Part shown: positions 28,328-39,087 of the stretch, one piece after another
How positions within the stretch are numbered: position 1 is the first letter of the stretch
How the letters are laid out: every line of letters begins with the position of its first letter
NCBI RefSeq assembly: GCF_002936955.1
Contig: NZ_MPZM01000001.1
Location: forward strand, 124,001 to 188,000
From: Oceanisphaera arctica
GTDB taxonomy: Bacteria > Pseudomonadota > Gammaproteobacteria > Enterobacterales > Aeromonadaceae
Direction: 5' to 3'
DNA length: 64,000 nucleotides
Made by a program: the position numbers and the translations under genes
The notes under the pieces: model-generated
The model's input: the letters and a program-made list of their open reading frames with translations, nothing else
What the model was told of the DNA's origin: nothing
The model's database searches: none

Positions 28328-28789
28328 TCAGAGTTTGGCACAGCACTGTTTGTATTTTTTTCCGCTGTCGCAGGGGCAGGACTGATTGGCACCGATTTTG
28401 GGCGGGTTGAGCTGGCCGGAATGGTACATCCAGCGGCCCTGTTCTTGCACAAAACGGGAGCGCTCGTGCAGCGTCACCACTCGGTTGTTTTCTCTGTATC
28501 GGACCTTGAATTCCACCGCGCCCTCTTCATCGACGGGCATGCCGCGGGCAAAGACGATGGTCAGATCAAGCCAGTCGGTGTCGCGTCCGGTTTGTGCCAG
28601 CTCATCAACGGTCAGCACTCCCCGGGTCTCGGGATGCCAGCTTTGCAGCAGATAATCGCCGAGACCCAGCACAAAGGCAGTGTAGCGGGAACGCATCAGG
28701 GTCAGAGGCGTCGGCGCCGGAGAAACACCCTGCAGGTAGGGATTGCAGCAGTATTCGAAGGGCTGCTGGCTGTGACAATGGCAACGCAT
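28328..28789 (-). CDS. ychJ: YchJ family protein (UPF0225, SEC-C motif)
   Basis: A 153-residue protein with a Cys/His-rich motif at each end: N-terminal CHCHSQQPFEYCCNPYL and C-terminal CPCDSGKKYKQCCAKL (SEC-C zinc motif). The central domain reads LMRSRYTAFVLGLGDYLLQSWHPETR and KVRYRENNRVVTLHERSRFV. Function unknown. ATG 28789 is preferred because it matches the E. coli length (152); a longer frame from 28882 would run into the ompA terminator. Confidence 0.92.
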   Translation of the reverse strand: MRCHCHSQQPFEYCCNPYLQGVSPAPTPLTLMRSRYTAFVLGLGDYLLQSWHPETRGVLTVDELAQTGRDTDWLDLTIVFARGMPVDEEGAVEFKVRYRENNRVVTLHERSRFVQEQGRWMYHSGQLNPPKIGANQSCPCDSGKKYKQCCAKL

Positions 28790-28851
28790 GGAGAGGGGAG
28801 TCCGGGATAAAAAGAAAAACAGTATGCCATGACCGCCGTAAGGTAAAAATA

Positions 28852-28877
28852 AAAAACGGCTCCGGGGAGCCGTTTTT
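28852..28877 (-). terminator. terminator after ompA (bidirectional shape)
   Basis: AAAAACGGCTC (28852-28862) pairs with GAGCCGTTTTT (28867-28877). On the minus strand it follows ompA by about 22 nt and runs into Ts. Confidence 0.88.
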
Positions 28878-28899
28878 AACATCAGAAATCGAGACGATG

Positions 28900-29853
28900 T
28901 TACTCGATGATTTCAACCTGAATGGTGGCCTGAGCCTTGGCATCTACACGACGGTCGCGCTGACGCTCGGCTTCGGTCACGCCTTCGGCCAGTTCACTAC
29001 CGTACCAGGCAGTCTGGATGTTCTGGGCGGCAACGCCACGCTGAACCAGGTAGTCTTTGGCGGCCAGAGCACGACGCTCGGACAACTTGCGGTTGTATTC
29101 GGCGCTACCCAGACGGTCGGCATAACCGGCCAGTTCAACCTGGTGATCCGGGTTCTGCTGGGCGAAGCGTGCTACTTCGTCCAGAGTGGCACGAGAGTCG
29201 GAAGACAAGTCGGACTTGTCGAAGGCGAAGTAGATGGAGCCATCGGCAGTGACGGTACGGGTTTCATAGGTCACTTCGGGAGCCGGCTGAGGAGCAACCG
29301 GGGCCACAGGAGGTGGAGTAGCCACACCGCGGTTCGGGTGCAGTACCAGTTCCAGCATGAAGTTGTTTACGTCGGTTTCGAAACCGTTGTTGCCCAGGTC
29401 ACCCATGTCTTCGACACGACGATAGCGAGCCTGTACGTCGACCAGATCGGAAGCACGATAGGTCAGACCCAGGCCAGCCAGCGGAGAAACACCTTCGTCA
29501 CCGGCGCCGGTATCGGTATCCCAGCCCAGAGCACCCAGCTCACCGAATAGAGAGACGCGCTCACTCAGAGGAAGACGACCGATGGCAGACAGGTTCAGAG
29601 CCTTGGTGTCTGCATCTTCGCCAAAGTAGTTGAAGCCCAGCTCGGCACCGAAGTACTGGTTGAAGTTGTAACCACCGAACATGCTGACGGCTTCAGCATC
29701 TTTGTCGAGGTTGCTGTTGTTTCTGTCGATATCTTCATATTGGGCGTAACCGGCACCGGCACCCAGGTACCAGTCATTGGCCTGAACGTTGGCAGAGATA
29801 CCGGCAGCTGCGAGAGCCATTGCAATCAGAGAAGGAGCCACTGTCTTTTTCAT
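28900..29853 (-). CDS. ompA: outer membrane protein A family porin
   Basis: An outer-membrane beta-barrel protein anchored to peptidoglycan. The 317-residue product has a signal peptide MKKTVAPSLIAMALAAAGISANVQA, an 8-strand barrel (DWYLGAGAGYAQYED onward, about 26-190), a Pro/Ala linker (PPPVAPVAPQPAPE) and a C-terminal OmpA domain (FDKSDLSSDSRATLDEVARF, ELAGYADRLGSAEYNRKLSERRA). ATG 29853 is chosen for the GAGGA ribosome site 8 nt upstream. Confidence 0.95.
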   Translation of the reverse strand: MKKTVAPSLIAMALAAAGISANVQANDWYLGAGAGYAQYEDIDRNNSNLDKDAEAVSMFGGYNFNQYFGAELGFNYFGEDADTKALNLSAIGRLPLSERVSLFGELGALGWDTDTGAGDEGVSPLAGLGLTYRASDLVDVQARYRRVEDMGDLGNNGFETDVNNFMLELVLHPNRGVATPPPVAPVAPQPAPEVTYETRTVTADGSIYFAFDKSDLSSDSRATLDEVARFAQQNPDHQVELAGYADRLGSAEYNRKLSERRALAAKDYLVQRGVAAQNIQTAWYGSELAEGVTEAERQRDRRVDAKAQATIQVEIIE

Positions 29854-29904
29854 AATTGTCTTCCTCATTTTATGAGCTTTCGGCACAGGCCGAAATGGGT
29901 GTAT

Positions 29905-29933
29905 CACCGCACACTGAAGGCGGTGAAGTGCGG
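29905..29933 (-). promoter_or_regulatory. stem-loops in the ompA 5' untranslated region
   Basis: Alternative pairings CACCGC/GCGGTG (29905-29910 with 29920-29925) and CCGCAC/GTGCGG (29907-29912 with 29928-29933) lie 50-80 nt upstream of the ompA start. E. coli ompA mRNA has a stabilising 5' hairpin, and this may be its equivalent. The rest of 29934-30306 is AT-rich with no gene seen. Confidence 0.35.
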
Positions 29934-30306
29934 AAAGTCCTTTTTGTATTATTATTGTCCAGAGGGAGAACCATATGGAACAAAGTCATCCTGTATCTGT
30001 ATATCCGCACAAGTAGCAGACTAACGGTTTTCATTGAGGCCCACAAGCAGGCGACTGGTCGGAAAGGCTAAATTTGTCGCAGCGGTTACACTCTGTTGAC
30101 GCAGTTTGCACGGGCTTTTGCAATGCGATGCCGCAGTTTGCGGGGGAATTGGAATTATATAGCGTGATTTAGTGCTATCTGAGTCTAATTTGGAATTTTT
30201 TTCGGTAAAACAGGACCAGAGCATAACGAGTCTCTTTACCGGTGTTAAACTAATAAGACAGCGATACCAGTGGTTATCGGAATTCTTCGATAGGAGTAGC
30301 AAGGTT

Positions 30307-30570
30307 ATGAACCCAGATACCAGCTTGGTCGGAAAAAAGATCCGGCAAATCCGTGAGGCGATGGGTCTCAGCCGCCCAAGGTTTGCAGAGCTGATTCAGG
30401 TCCCTCCCACCACGTTGAAAAACTACGAGTTGGGATATCGCGAAGTGGGCGGTGCTTTTCTGGTTGCTCTGGCACAGCACCCTGAACTGCACAAATTCAC
30501 CCTCTGGTTGTTGTCTGACAAGACCATCGAAAGTGTCGGACAGGTGAGCCCTGAGCAGACTGCCGAATAA
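30307..30570 (+). CDS. small XRE-type helix-turn-helix protein
   Basis: An 87-residue DNA-binding protein with a Cro/C1-like HTH: LVGKKIRQIREAMGLSRPRFAELIQVPPTTLKNYELGYREVGG (about 6-49). Target unknown. ATG 30307 has AAGG upstream and matches the start of the HTH fold; a frame open from 30172 has no family support. It is a single gene with its own hairpin terminator. Confidence 0.78.
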   Translation: MNPDTSLVGKKIRQIREAMGLSRPRFAELIQVPPTTLKNYELGYREVGGAFLVALAQHPELHKFTLWLLSDKTIESVGQVSPEQTAE

Positions 30571-30576
30571 TAGTAG

Positions 30577-30603
30577 AAGACAAGGGAGTGCCCTTGTCTT
30601 TGT
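30577..30603 (+). terminator. terminator after the HTH gene
   Basis: Perfect 10-bp stem AAGACAAGGG/CCCTTGTCTT with loop AGTG, seven bases after the stop codon, followed by TGTGTT. Confidence 0.7.
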
Positions 30604-30721
30604 GTTAGGCCTCCGTATTTAAAGCCCCCATACCGCGATGTCAGCAACTACTTCGCGGTAGCTATTGGCGGATGTCATGTCCATAGACATAATCACCGCT
30701 GTTTTCTTCAGAGGTTTCTCG

Positions 30722-31642
30722 ATGTTTTACGGTGTTGATATCGGCGGCAGCAAGATAGCCTTCGCCGTGTTTGATTTGCTGGGCGTTGAGCGGGAACGCT
30801 CGGTGCACCAGACGCCGCCGACCACGTACTCTTCCCTTATTCTGTTGCTGGGCGAGCTGGTGAACGCGGCGGATAGTCGCTGGCAGACGACCGGCAGCGT
30901 CGGCATCGGCTTTCCCGGTGTGCTGGACAGCCATGGCCTGATGTTGGCGCCCAATGTGCCGGCGATCCATGGCCATGATCTGAAAGGCGATTTACAGCAG
31001 AGGCTGAAAAGACCGGTGTACGCCGACAATGACGCCCACTGTTTTCTGCTGTCGGAATATCATCAGGGGGCGGCGGCGGGGGCCGAGCTGGCCCTGGCGC
31101 TGACCCTGGGCACCGGGGTGGGTGGCGCCTTGTTGCACAGAGGGCAGCTGGTGAACAGTGGCTGCGGCGGCAGTGCCGAATTCGGTCATGGAGGGATCAA
31201 CGCCATTCTGCTTGAGCGTTATCCGGGGCTGCCCCTGTTTCCCTGTGGTTGCGGTCTGCGCGGCTGTCTGGAGACCTATGTCTCCGGCACCGGGCTAAGC
31301 CGGCTTTATCGGCATGTCGGCGGTGAGTCACTGTCGGGCCCCGCCATCATCAATGCCTGGCAGCGGGGGGAACAAGCGGCCAGTGACTGTCTGTCTCTTT
31401 ATCTGGATATTCTGGCGGCGGGGCTGGGGACCTTGATGACGCAGCTGGACCCGGATGTGGTGGTGCTGGGCGGCGGGCTTAGCGAGCATGCCTGGTTATA
31501 CCGGGAGGTTGAACATCGAATGCCAGAATATCTGATGACCGGGGTCACACCGGCGCCGGTGCGAGCGCCTGTGTTTGGCGGTAGCGGCGGGGTACGGGGT
31601 GCTGCATTATTGGCCAGGCGTGCGGCCTTGCCATTTAGCTGA
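30722..31642 (+). CDS. nagK: N-acetylglucosamine kinase (ROK family)
   Basis: NagK phosphorylates GlcNAc released by cell-wall turnover. The 306-residue ROK protein has the ATP motif MFYGVDIGGSKIAFAVFD, VGIGFPGVLD, DNDAHCFLLSEYH, LGTGVGGALLHRG, and the zinc-binding segment FPCGCGLRGCLETYVSG with a preceding EFGHGG histidine. ATG 30722 follows AGAGG and is the family start. Most similar in layout to E. coli NagK; other ROK sugar kinases remain possible. Confidence 0.85.
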   Translation: MFYGVDIGGSKIAFAVFDLLGVERERSVHQTPPTTYSSLILLLGELVNAADSRWQTTGSVGIGFPGVLDSHGLMLAPNVPAIHGHDLKGDLQQRLKRPVYADNDAHCFLLSEYHQGAAAGAELALALTLGTGVGGALLHRGQLVNSGCGGSAEFGHGGINAILLERYPGLPLFPCGCGLRGCLETYVSGTGLSRLYRHVGGESLSGPAIINAWQRGEQAASDCLSLYLDILAAGLGTLMTQLDPDVVVLGGGLSEHAWLYREVEHRMPEYLMTGVTPAPVRAPVFGGSGGVRGAALLARRAALPFS

Positions 31643-31693
31643 CCGACTTATTTTGTTAGCATGCCTTTTTTGTACCCAAACGAAGGGAATGTC

Positions 31694-32305
31694 ATGTCGT
31701 CATATGAGACAGTAGAGCAAAAGGCCAGCTACGGTGTTGGTCGTCAAATCGGTGACCAGCTGAGCCAGCAGTCGTTCGAAGGTCTGGAAGTGTCTGCCGT
31801 ACAGCAGGGTCTGGCCGACGCCCTTGCCGGCGTGGACTTCGTCGTTTCTCGCGAAGACATCAACGGTGCCTTTCAGGTGATCACCCAGCGCATGCAAGAG
31901 CAGCAGGCTGCCCAGTCCTCCGAAGCCAAAGAAGCGGAAGCCGCTTTCTTCGCCGCCAATGGTGAGCGCGCCGAAGTACAGCAGACCGAATCTGGCTTGC
32001 AGTATGAAGTGCTGACCCAGGGTGACGGCGCCAAGCCCGCCGCGACCGATACCGTTAGCGTGCATTACCACGGTACTTTTATCGACGGCTCTGTGTTCGA
32101 CAGCTCTGTCATGCGTGGCGAGCCGGCTCAGTTCCCGGTGAACGGCGTGATCAAAGGCTGGGTTGAAGCGCTGCAGCTGATGCCGGCTGGCTCCAAGTGG
32201 AAGCTGTATGTGCCCCACGACCTGGCCTATGGCGAACAGGGTGCCGGCTCCATTCCGCCGTGCGCGACTCTGGTATTCGAGGTTGAACTGCTCGAAATCG
32301 CCTGA
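31694..32305 (+). CDS. fklB: FKBP-type peptidyl-prolyl isomerase FklB (FKBP22)
   Basis: A cytoplasmic prolyl isomerase of 203 residues. The N-terminal helical dimerisation domain starts ETVEQKASYGVGRQIGDQL. A long helix leads to the FKBP domain (about 110-203) with VHYHGTFIDGSVFDSSV, FPVNGVIKGWVEALQLM and LVFEVELLEI. ATG 31694 after GAAGGGAATG is the family start. Confidence 0.93.
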   Translation: MSSYETVEQKASYGVGRQIGDQLSQQSFEGLEVSAVQQGLADALAGVDFVVSREDINGAFQVITQRMQEQQAAQSSEAKEAEAAFFAANGERAEVQQTESGLQYEVLTQGDGAKPAATDTVSVHYHGTFIDGSVFDSSVMRGEPAQFPVNGVIKGWVEALQLMPAGSKWKLYVPHDLAYGEQGAGSIPPCATLVFEVELLEIA

Positions 32306-32310
32306 TTCTG

Positions 32311-32337
32311 AAAAAACCGGCAGCCGCCGGTTTTTTT
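32311..32337 (+). terminator. intrinsic terminator after fklB
   Basis: AAAAACCGGC pairs with GCCGGTTTTT around AGCC, followed by Ts. Confidence 0.92.
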
Positions 32338-32353
32338 ATGCCCTTGAAAGAGG

Positions 32354-32402
32354 TGAGGAGTAAGGCGTGAATGGGTCATGATTACCCACGCCTTACTCCT
32401 CA
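32354..32402. repeat. 16-bp perfect inverted repeat upstream of dapB
   Basis: TGAGGAGTAAGGCGTG (32354-32369) pairs perfectly with CACGCCTTACTCCTCA (32387-32402) across a 17-nt loop that itself contains GGGT/ACCC. GGGTTTTT follows, so it could also act as a terminator. The arms share the GGCGTGAGG/CCTCACGCC theme with the repeats at 8320-8440 and 38637-38671. Confidence 0.75.
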
Positions 32403-32462
32403 GGGTTTTTCGTTTTAAAGGCTGCCCTTATCTGGCAAACTTCCGGTTTACCCTTGGCTTAG

Positions 32463-33296
<834 letters not shown>

Positions 33297-33709
33297 TGTG
33301 ATGATGCAATGAATCCGGCTTTAACTGCACGTATTGTCCCAAAACAGCGGGATTTAAAGTCGGGTTTATTGCTTTTATTTATTCATATCACCTTGATTAT
33401 TAAGTGATTATTTTTTCTTTTTTCTTTTTTATATCTTTTTGTTCATCTTTAATTTCAATCGAGCATTTTTACGCTTTTTCTACTTTCACTTTGTTTTTTA
33501 TGCATTTTTTGCCGGTTTTTATTTCGGTTTTTGCTGTTCACTGGCGGCATGAAAGGTTTTTAACGAAAAAGTTTGTCGAAAACGCCACTTTTATATAAAA
33601 TACGCAGAATTTGCCCAGTATTAGCCGAGATGCAGTAATATTTTTTTTGTCTGCACCTCGGGACAGCCAGGTAAATTGTTGATTTATAAGAATTAACTTG
33701 GAGGTTGTC
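33297..33709 (+). promoter_or_regulatory. carAB leader/promoter region with a T-rich tract and leader hairpin
   Basis: This 413-bp AT-rich gap holds no convincing gene. It includes a long pyrimidine tract (33408-33450) and a hairpin CGAGATGCAG/CTGCACCTCG (33626-33635 with 33651-33660, one mismatch) whose loop contains eight Ts. In enterobacteria carAB is controlled by arginine and pyrimidines. A clear ArgR box was not found by eye; only isolated half-sites TGAAT (33309) and ATTCA (33383) were seen. Confidence 0.45.
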
Positions 33710-34846
33710 TTGACTCACTCAGCGCTGCTCGTATTGGAAGACGGTTCTGTCTTTCGCGGTACAGCCATCGGTGCCGACGGTTGTTCCGTCGGTGAAGTGG
33801 TATTCAATACGTCGATGACGGGATACCAGGAAATCCTCACCGACCCGTCTTATTCCCGTCAAATCGTTACGCTTACTTATCCTCATATAGGCAATACCGG
33901 CACTAATGCTGAAGATGAAGAGTCCGACCGGGTGCATGCCCAGGGCCTGATCATTCGTGATCTTCCCATTGTCGCCTCTAACTTCCGCAACCAGCGCTCC
34001 CTGTCTGACTACCTCAAAGCCCATAACATAGTGGGTATTGCCGATATCGATACTCGCAAGCTGACCCGCATCCTGCGCGAAAAAGGTGCTCAGGCCGGTT
34101 GTATCATCGCCGGTGCGAATCTGGACGAGGCGGTAGCCCTGGCAGAAGCCAAGGCGTTCCCTGGTCTGAAAGGCATGGATCTGGCAAAAGAAGTCACCAC
34201 CCGTGAAGCTTATGCCTGGAATGAAGGCAGCTGGACGCTGGGCGAAGGCCACAGCCAGCCGGCCGACAATGAGCAGCCCTATCATGTGGTGGCCTACGAC
34301 TACGGCGTAAAGCGCAACATACTGCGCATGCTGGTGGACCGCGGCTGTCGCCTGACAGTTGTACCGGCCCAGACCTCTGCTGCCGAGGTACTGGCGCTGA
34401 ATCCGGACGGTATCTTCCTGTCCAACGGCCCCGGTGACCCCGAGCCTTGCGACTACGCCATCAGTGCCATCAAAAGCTTCCTGGAAACCGATATTCCGGT
34501 GTTCGGCATTTGCCTGGGTCACCAGTTACTGGGCCTGGCCAGCGGCGCCAACACCGTCAAGATGAAGTTTGGTCATCATGGTGCCAACCACCCGGTAAAA
34601 GATCTGGAGAAAGGCGTGGTGATGATCACCAGCCAGAACCATGGTTTTGCGGTGGACGAGGCGACACTGCCAGCCAACGTACGGGTCACCCACAAGTCAC
34701 TGTTCGACGGTTCCTTGCAGGGTATTCACCGCACCGACAAGCCGGCGTTCAGCTTCCAGGGGCATCCCGAGGCAAGCCCGGGTCCGCATGAAGCCGCCGA
34801 CCTGTTCGACCACTTTATCGATTTGATTAAGCAGTACCGCGCGTAA
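33710..34846 (+). CDS. carA: carbamoyl-phosphate synthase small subunit
   Basis: CarA is the glutamine amidotransferase subunit that supplies ammonia to CarB. The product (378 aa) has the N-terminal domain [18 protein letters not shown] and [27 protein letters not shown], and the class I amidotransferase domain with the nucleophile in [13 protein letters not shown] and the His/Glu pair in [15 protein letters not shown] 33710 is chosen: GGAGG lies 5 nt upstream and it aligns with the E. coli start. Confidence 0.96.
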   Translation: MTHSALLVLEDGSVFRGTAIGADGCSVGEVVFNTSMTGYQEILTDPSYSRQIVTLTYPHIGNTGTNAEDEESDRVHAQGLIIRDLPIVASNFRNQRSLSDYLKAHNIVGIADIDTRKLTRILREKGAQAGCIIAGANLDEAVALAEAKAFPGLKGMDLAKEVTTREAYAWNEGSWTLGEGHSQPADNEQPYHVVAYDYGVKRNILRMLVDRGCRLTVVPAQTSAAEVLALNPDGIFLSNGPGDPEPCDYAISAIKSFLETDIPVFGICLGHQLLGLASGANTVKMKFGHHGANHPVKDLEKGVVMITSQNHGFAVDEATLPANVRVTHKSLFDGSLQGIHRTDKPAFSFQGHPEASPGPHEAADLFDHFIDLIKQYRA

Positions 34847-34863
34847 AGGAGTAGGGAAGAGTC

Positions 34864-37800
34864 ATGCCAAAACGTACAGACATACAGAGCATTCTGATCC
34901 TGGGCGCAGGCCCGATTGTAATCGGTCAGGCCTGTGAATTCGACTACTCCGGCGCCCAGGCCTGCAAGGCCCTGCGTGAAGAAGGTTATCGGGTCATTCT
35001 GGTGAACTCCAACCCGGCCACCATCATGACCGATCCGGAGATGGCCGACGCCACCTATATCGAGCCGATCCACTGGGAAGTGGTGCGCGAGATCATCAAA
35101 AAAGAGCGTCCAGACGCGATTTTGCCCACCATGGGTGGTCAGACCGCACTGAACTGTGCCCTCGAGCTGGAAAAGCACGGCGTACTGGCAGAGTTTGGTG
35201 TCGAGATGATCGGCGCCACCGCCGATGCCATCGACAAGGCTGAAGATCGCAGCCGTTTCGACAAGGCGATGAAGAGCATCGGTCTGGCCTGTCCTCGTGC
35301 CGGCATCGCCCGCACCATGGAAGAGGCTTATAAAGTACAAGCAGAAGTCGGCTTCCCTTGTATTATTCGTCCTTCCTTCACCATGGGTGGTTCCGGCGGC
35401 GGCATCGCCTATAACCGGGAAGAATTTGAAGAAATCTGTACCCGTGGTCTGGACCTGTCGCCGACCAACGAGCTGCTGATCGACGAATCCCTGATCGGCT
35501 GGAAAGAATACGAGATGGAAGTGGTGCGGGATCGTAACGATAACTGCATCATCGTCTGTGCCATCGAAAACTTCGATGCCATGGGCGTGCACACCGGTGA
35601 CTCCATCACGGTGGCGCCGGCTCAGACCCTGACCGACAAAGAATACCAGCTGATGCGTAACGCCTCTCTGGCGGTATTGCGCGAAATCGGCGTGGAAACC
35701 GGCGGCTCCAACGTGCAGTTCGGTATCGACCCCAAGACAGGACGCATGGTGATCATCGAGATGAACCCTCGGGTGTCTCGTTCTTCTGCCCTGGCTTCCA
35801 AGGCGACCGGTTTCCCCATCGCCAAGGTTGCGGCCAAGCTGGCCATCGGTTACACCCTGGACGAGCTGCAGAACGATATCACCGGCGGTCTGACCCCGGC
35901 ATCGTTTGAACCGGCCATCGATTATGTTGTTACCAAGATCCCGCGCTTCAACTTCGAGAAGTTTGCCGGCGCCAACGACCGTCTGACCACTCAGATGAAG
36001 TCGGTGGGCGAAGTCATGTCCATTGGCCGTAACTTCCAGGAATCGCTGCAAAAAGCACTGCGCAGCCTGGAAACAGGTCAGCACGGTCTGGATCCCATTA
36101 TCGACTTGAACGATGCGGACAGCATGGCGCGCATTCGTCACGAGTTGCAAGAGCCGGGCCCTGAGCGTATCTGGTACATAGGCGATGCCTTCCGTGCCGG
36201 TATGAGCATGGATGAAATCTTTAAACTGACCAACGTAGACCCCTGGTTCCTGGTGCAGTTGGAAGACTTGATCAAGCTGGAAGGGCAGGTTCAGGGCCTG
36301 ACTATTACCGACCTGACGCCTGAGCTGCTGCGCAGCCTCAAGCGCAAGGGCTTTGCCGACATCCGTCTGGGCAAGTTGCTGGGTCTTTCTGAAGATGAAG
36401 TGCGCAAGCTGCGTCATCGCTTTGAAATTTTCCCGGTTTACAAGCGGGTGGACACCTGTGCCGCCGAATTCTCGACCGATACCGCTTACATGTATTCGTC
36501 TTATGATGATGAGTGTGAAGCCAATCCGTCTGATAAAGACAAGATCATGATACTGGGCGGTGGCCCCAACCGTATCGGCCAGGGTATCGAGTTCGATTAC
36601 TGCTGTGTGCATGCTTCGCTGGCGCTGCGCGAAGACGGCTTCGAGACCATCATGGTCAACTGTAACCCGGAAACGGTTTCTACCGACTACGACACCTCCG
36701 ACCGTCTCTACTTTGAACCGGTAACGCTGGAAGATGTGCTGGAAATTGTGCGCATCGAAAAGCCCAAGGGTGTGATAGTACAGTACGGCGGCCAGACTCC
36801 GTTGAAATTGGCGCGCGCATTGGAAGCCGCCGGCGTACCTATTATTGGTACCAGCCCGGATGCCATCGACCGAGCCGAAGATCGTGAGCGTTTTCAGCAA
36901 GCGATTGAGCGTTTGGGTCTGAAGCAGCCGGAAAATGGCACCGTGACTGCCATGGAGCAGGCGGTCGTGGTTGCCGAGCGCATCGGTTATCCGCTGGTGG
37001 TGCGTCCGTCTTATGTGTTGGGCGGCCGGGCGATGGAAATCGTCTATGACGAGCAAGACTTGCGTCGTTACTTCAATGAAGCGGTGACGGTTTCTAACGA
37101 GTCGCCGGTACTGCTCGACCGTTTCCTGGATGACGCGGTAGAAGTGGACGTGGATGCCATTTGTGATGGTAAAGACGTAGTCATCGGCGGCATTATGGAG
37201 CACATAGAGCAAGCCGGTGTGCACTCCGGTGATTCGGGTTGTTCACTGCCGGCTTATACCCTGAGCCAGGCAGTACAGGACGAGATGCGCGAGCAAGTGC
37301 GCAAGTTGGCTCTGGAGCTGGGTGTGGTTGGCTTGATGAACATTCAGTTTGCGGTCAAAGGCAGCGACATTTACCTGATTGAGGTAAATCCGCGCGCCGC
37401 TCGTACCGTGCCGTTTGTTTCCAAGGCCACCGGTATTCCGCTGGCCAAGGTTGCCGCTCGTGTTATGGCGGGCAAGACACTGGTTGAGCTGGGTGTTACC
37501 AAAGAAGTCATTCCGCCTTATTTTTCTGTGAAAGAAGTAGTACTGCCGTTTAATAAGTTCCCGGGAGTGGATCCGCTGTTGGGCCCGGAAATGCGCTCGA
37601 CCGGTGAAGTCATGGGTGTAGGTGAAACTTTTGCCGAAGCCTTCGGTAAAGCGCACCTGGGCGCAGGCAAGGCCGTGCCGAAAGGAGGCCGTGCCCTGCT
37701 GTCGGTACGCGAGAGCGACAAGAAGCGCGTGGTAGAGCTGGCAAAAGCCTTGCTGGCTGCCGGTTTCGAGCTGGATGCCACTCACGGCACTGCAGTCGTA

Positions 37801-38091
37801 TTGGGTGAAGCCAATATCTATCCGCGCCTGGTGAACAAGGTACATGAAGGCCGTCCTCATATTCTGGATCGTATCAAGAACAATGAGTACAGCTACATAG
37901 TGAACACCGCCGAAGGGCGCCAGGCCATTGAAGACTCACGTCAATTACGCCGTGGTGCCCTGGCGCAAAAGCTGGCGTATACCACCACCCTGAATGGCGG
38001 TATCGCCACTTGTATGGCCATGGATCACGATGCCACCGCCTCTGTGATATCGGTGCAGGAAATGCATGCCCGTATCGCCAAGGGCGAATAA
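34864..38091 (+). CDS. carB: carbamoyl-phosphate synthase large subunit
   Basis: CarB makes carbamoyl phosphate from bicarbonate, ammonia and two ATP for arginine and pyrimidine synthesis. The 1075-residue protein shows the duplicated architecture: two ATP-grasp halves beginning [21 protein letters not shown] (about residue 9) and [20 protein letters not shown] (about 560). An oligomerisation domain lies between them, and a C-terminal allosteric MGS-like domain starts at about 940. It lies 17 nt after carA. A long antisense open frame is a coding shadow. Confidence 0.98.
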   Translation: MPKRTDIQSILILGAGPIVIGQACEFDYSGAQACKALREEGYRVILVNSNPATIMTDPEMADATYIEPIHWEVVREIIKKERPDAILPTMGGQTALNCALELEKHGVLAEFGVEMIGATADAIDKAEDRSRFDKAMKSIGLACPRAGIARTMEEAYKVQAEVGFPCIIRPSFTMGGSGGGIAYNREEFEEICTRGLDLSPTNELLIDESLIGWKEYEMEVVRDRNDNCIIVCAIENFDAMGVHTGDSITVAPAQTLTDKEYQLMRNASLAVLREIGVETGGSNVQFGIDPKTGRMVIIEMNPRVSRSSALASKATGFPIAKVAAKLAIGYTLDELQNDITGGLTPASFEPAIDYVVTKIPRFNFEKFAGANDRLTTQMKSVGEVMSIGRNFQESLQKALRSLETGQHGLDPIIDLNDADSMARIRHELQEPGPERIWYIGDAFRAGMSMDEIFKLTNVDPWFLVQLEDLIKLEGQVQGLTITDLTPELLRSLKRKGFADIRLGKLLGLSEDEVRKLRHRFEIFPVYKRVDTCAAEFSTDTAYMYSSYDDECEANPSDKDKIMILGGGPNRIGQGIEFDYCCVHASLALREDGFETIMVNCNPETVSTDYDTSDRLYFEPVTLEDVLEIVRIEKPKGVIVQYGGQTPLKLARALEAAGVPIIGTSPDAIDRAEDRERFQQAIERLGLKQPENGTVTAMEQAVVVAERIGYPLVVRPSYVLGGRAMEIVYDEQDLRRYFNEAVTVSNESPVLLDRFLDDAVEVDVDAICDGKDVVIGGIMEHIEQAGVHSGDSGCSLPAYTLSQAVQDEMREQVRKLALELGVVGLMNIQFAVKGSDIYLIEVNPRAARTVPFVSKATGIPLAKVAARVMAGKTLVELGVTKEVIPPYFSVKEVVLPFNKFPGVDPLLGPEMRSTGEVMGVGETFAEAFGKAHLGAGKAVPKGGRALLSVRESDKKRVVELAKALLAAGFELDATHGTAVVLGEANIYPRLVNKVHEGRPHILDRIKNNEYSYIVNTAEGRQAIEDSRQLRRGALAQKLAYTTTLNGGIATCMAMDHDATASVISVQEMHARIAKGE

Positions 38092-38112
38092 GCGCTATCG
38101 CGATTAGAAAAC

Positions 38113-38136
38113 AAGGCGCCGAAAGGCGCCTTTTTT
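38113..38136 (+). terminator. intrinsic terminator after carB
   Basis: AAGGCGCC-GAAA-GGCGCCTT with TTTTTT. Confidence 0.93.
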
Positions 38137-38348
38137 ATTGGTTAAATAACATACAAAAATATTCACGATAATGTTTGACGCCACCCCCTTACTTCCGTAG
38201 AGTGCATGTCAGCAAGAGTTTCAAGTTAGCGCGGCCTTTGTACTTTGTTCGTTCCTTACGGCACTACAGTAGTCACCAAGCTTCCCTTATTTGATATTTG
38301 TTGCATTTTAAGAGCATGAGCTCATCACTTAAATAAAGGTAAGAAAAA

Positions 38349-38552
38349 ATGGCTAACGGTACCGTAAAATGGTTTAACGAAGCAAAAGGTTTTGGTTTCA
38401 TCACTCCGGCTGACGGCAGCAAAGATCTGTTTGCCCACTTCTCCGAAATCGTTGGTAGTGGCTTTAAAACTCTGGCTGAAGGCCAGGCAGTATCCTACAC
38501 CGCTACTGAAGGTGCCAAGGGTCCTCAGGCTTCACAGATTCAGGTTCTGTAA
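38349..38552 (+). CDS. cold-shock domain protein (CspA family)
   Basis: A 67-residue single OB-fold RNA chaperone. RNP1 KGFGFI and RNP2 DLFAHF (DVFVHF in many homologs) are present, after the family start [16 protein letters not shown]. The gene has a long upstream gap (38137-38348), consistent with the structured 5' leader of cold-inducible csp genes; a cold box could not be assigned by eye. It is followed by its own terminator. Confidence 0.95.
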   Translation: MANGTVKWFNEAKGFGFITPADGSKDLFAHFSEIVGSGFKTLAEGQAVSYTATEGAKGPQASQIQVL

Positions 38553-38576
38553 TTACCCTTCGGTAATTCAAGACCT

Positions 38577-38604
38577 AAAAAAACCCGCTTCGGCGGGTTT
38601 TTTG
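38577..38604 (+). terminator. intrinsic terminator after the cold-shock gene
   Basis: AAAACCCGC-TTCG-GCGGGTTTTTT. Confidence 0.93.
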
Positions 38605-38636
38605 TGTTTTATACGGTGAAAAGTGAGGGGATAGAG

Positions 38637-38671
38637 GCCTCACGCCTCACGCCTCACGCCTCACGCCTCAC
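38637..38671. repeat. five tandem copies of GCCTCAC
   Basis: Exact heptamers at 38637, 38644, 38651, 38658 and 38665. The last one contains the ruvX stop codon (read TGA on the minus strand, 38668-38670). The copy number could vary by slippage without changing the RuvX sequence. Confidence 0.9.
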
Positions 38672-39087
38672 GAGTAATTGTTTTCCATCCAGGACTCCAG
38701 GATCAGCTGGGCCGAGACCGCATCCACCGCGTCTTTTCCCAGCGCCTTATAGCCGCCGGCCTCGAACAGTCGGGCGCGGGCATCGGTGGTAGTCAGGCGT
38801 TCGTCCTGCAGCTCCACCTTGATACCGAAGCGACCGTGCAGCCGGTTGGCGAACTTGCGGGCGCGGCGGCTGATATCCTGCTCGGTGCCGTCCATATTGA
38901 GTGGCAGCCCGACCACCAACAGCGCCGGTTGCCATTCTTTCAGCAACGCCGCTATCTGATCCCAGTTGGGCACACCTTCGTTTGCCTTCAGTGCCAGCAG
39001 GGGGCGAGCCGAGATGGTGATCTGCTGGCCTACCGCCACGCCGATGCTCTTCATGCCGTAATCGAAGCCCAGTAAGGTCAGGCTCAT
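38668..39087 (-). CDS. ruvX: RuvX/YqgF (putative pre-16S rRNA nuclease)
   Basis: A 139-residue RNase H-fold protein implicated in 16S rRNA 5' maturation. Typical features are [16 protein letters not shown] at the N-terminus, [40 protein letters not shown] and [17 protein letters not shown], with the catalytic acidic residues Asp and Glu in place. The stop codon is formed by the GCCTCAC repeat array. Its start overlaps yqgE by 4 nt. Confidence 0.95.
   Translation of the reverse strand: MSLTLLGFDYGMKSIGVAVGQQITISARPLLALKANEGVPNWDQIAALLKEWQPALLVVGLPLNMDGTEQDISRRARKFANRLHGRFGIKVELQDERLTTTDARARLFEAGGYKALGKDAVDAVSAQLILESWMENNYS

Noticed and set aside
33404-33598. Phe-rich 64-codon frame in the carAB leader
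   Set aside because: It merely reflects the T-rich tract; no ribosome site and no homology. A Phe-rich leader peptide has no reason to control carAB.
34726-37224. 832-codon open frame antisense to carAB
   Set aside because: It lies opposite carB, which has full-length family motifs. The translated antisense product has no recognisable domain, and such long shadow frames are common opposite GC-rich genes.
38637-38671. CRISPR array
   Set aside because: The repeats are 7-bp units without spacers, and no cas genes are present in the window.
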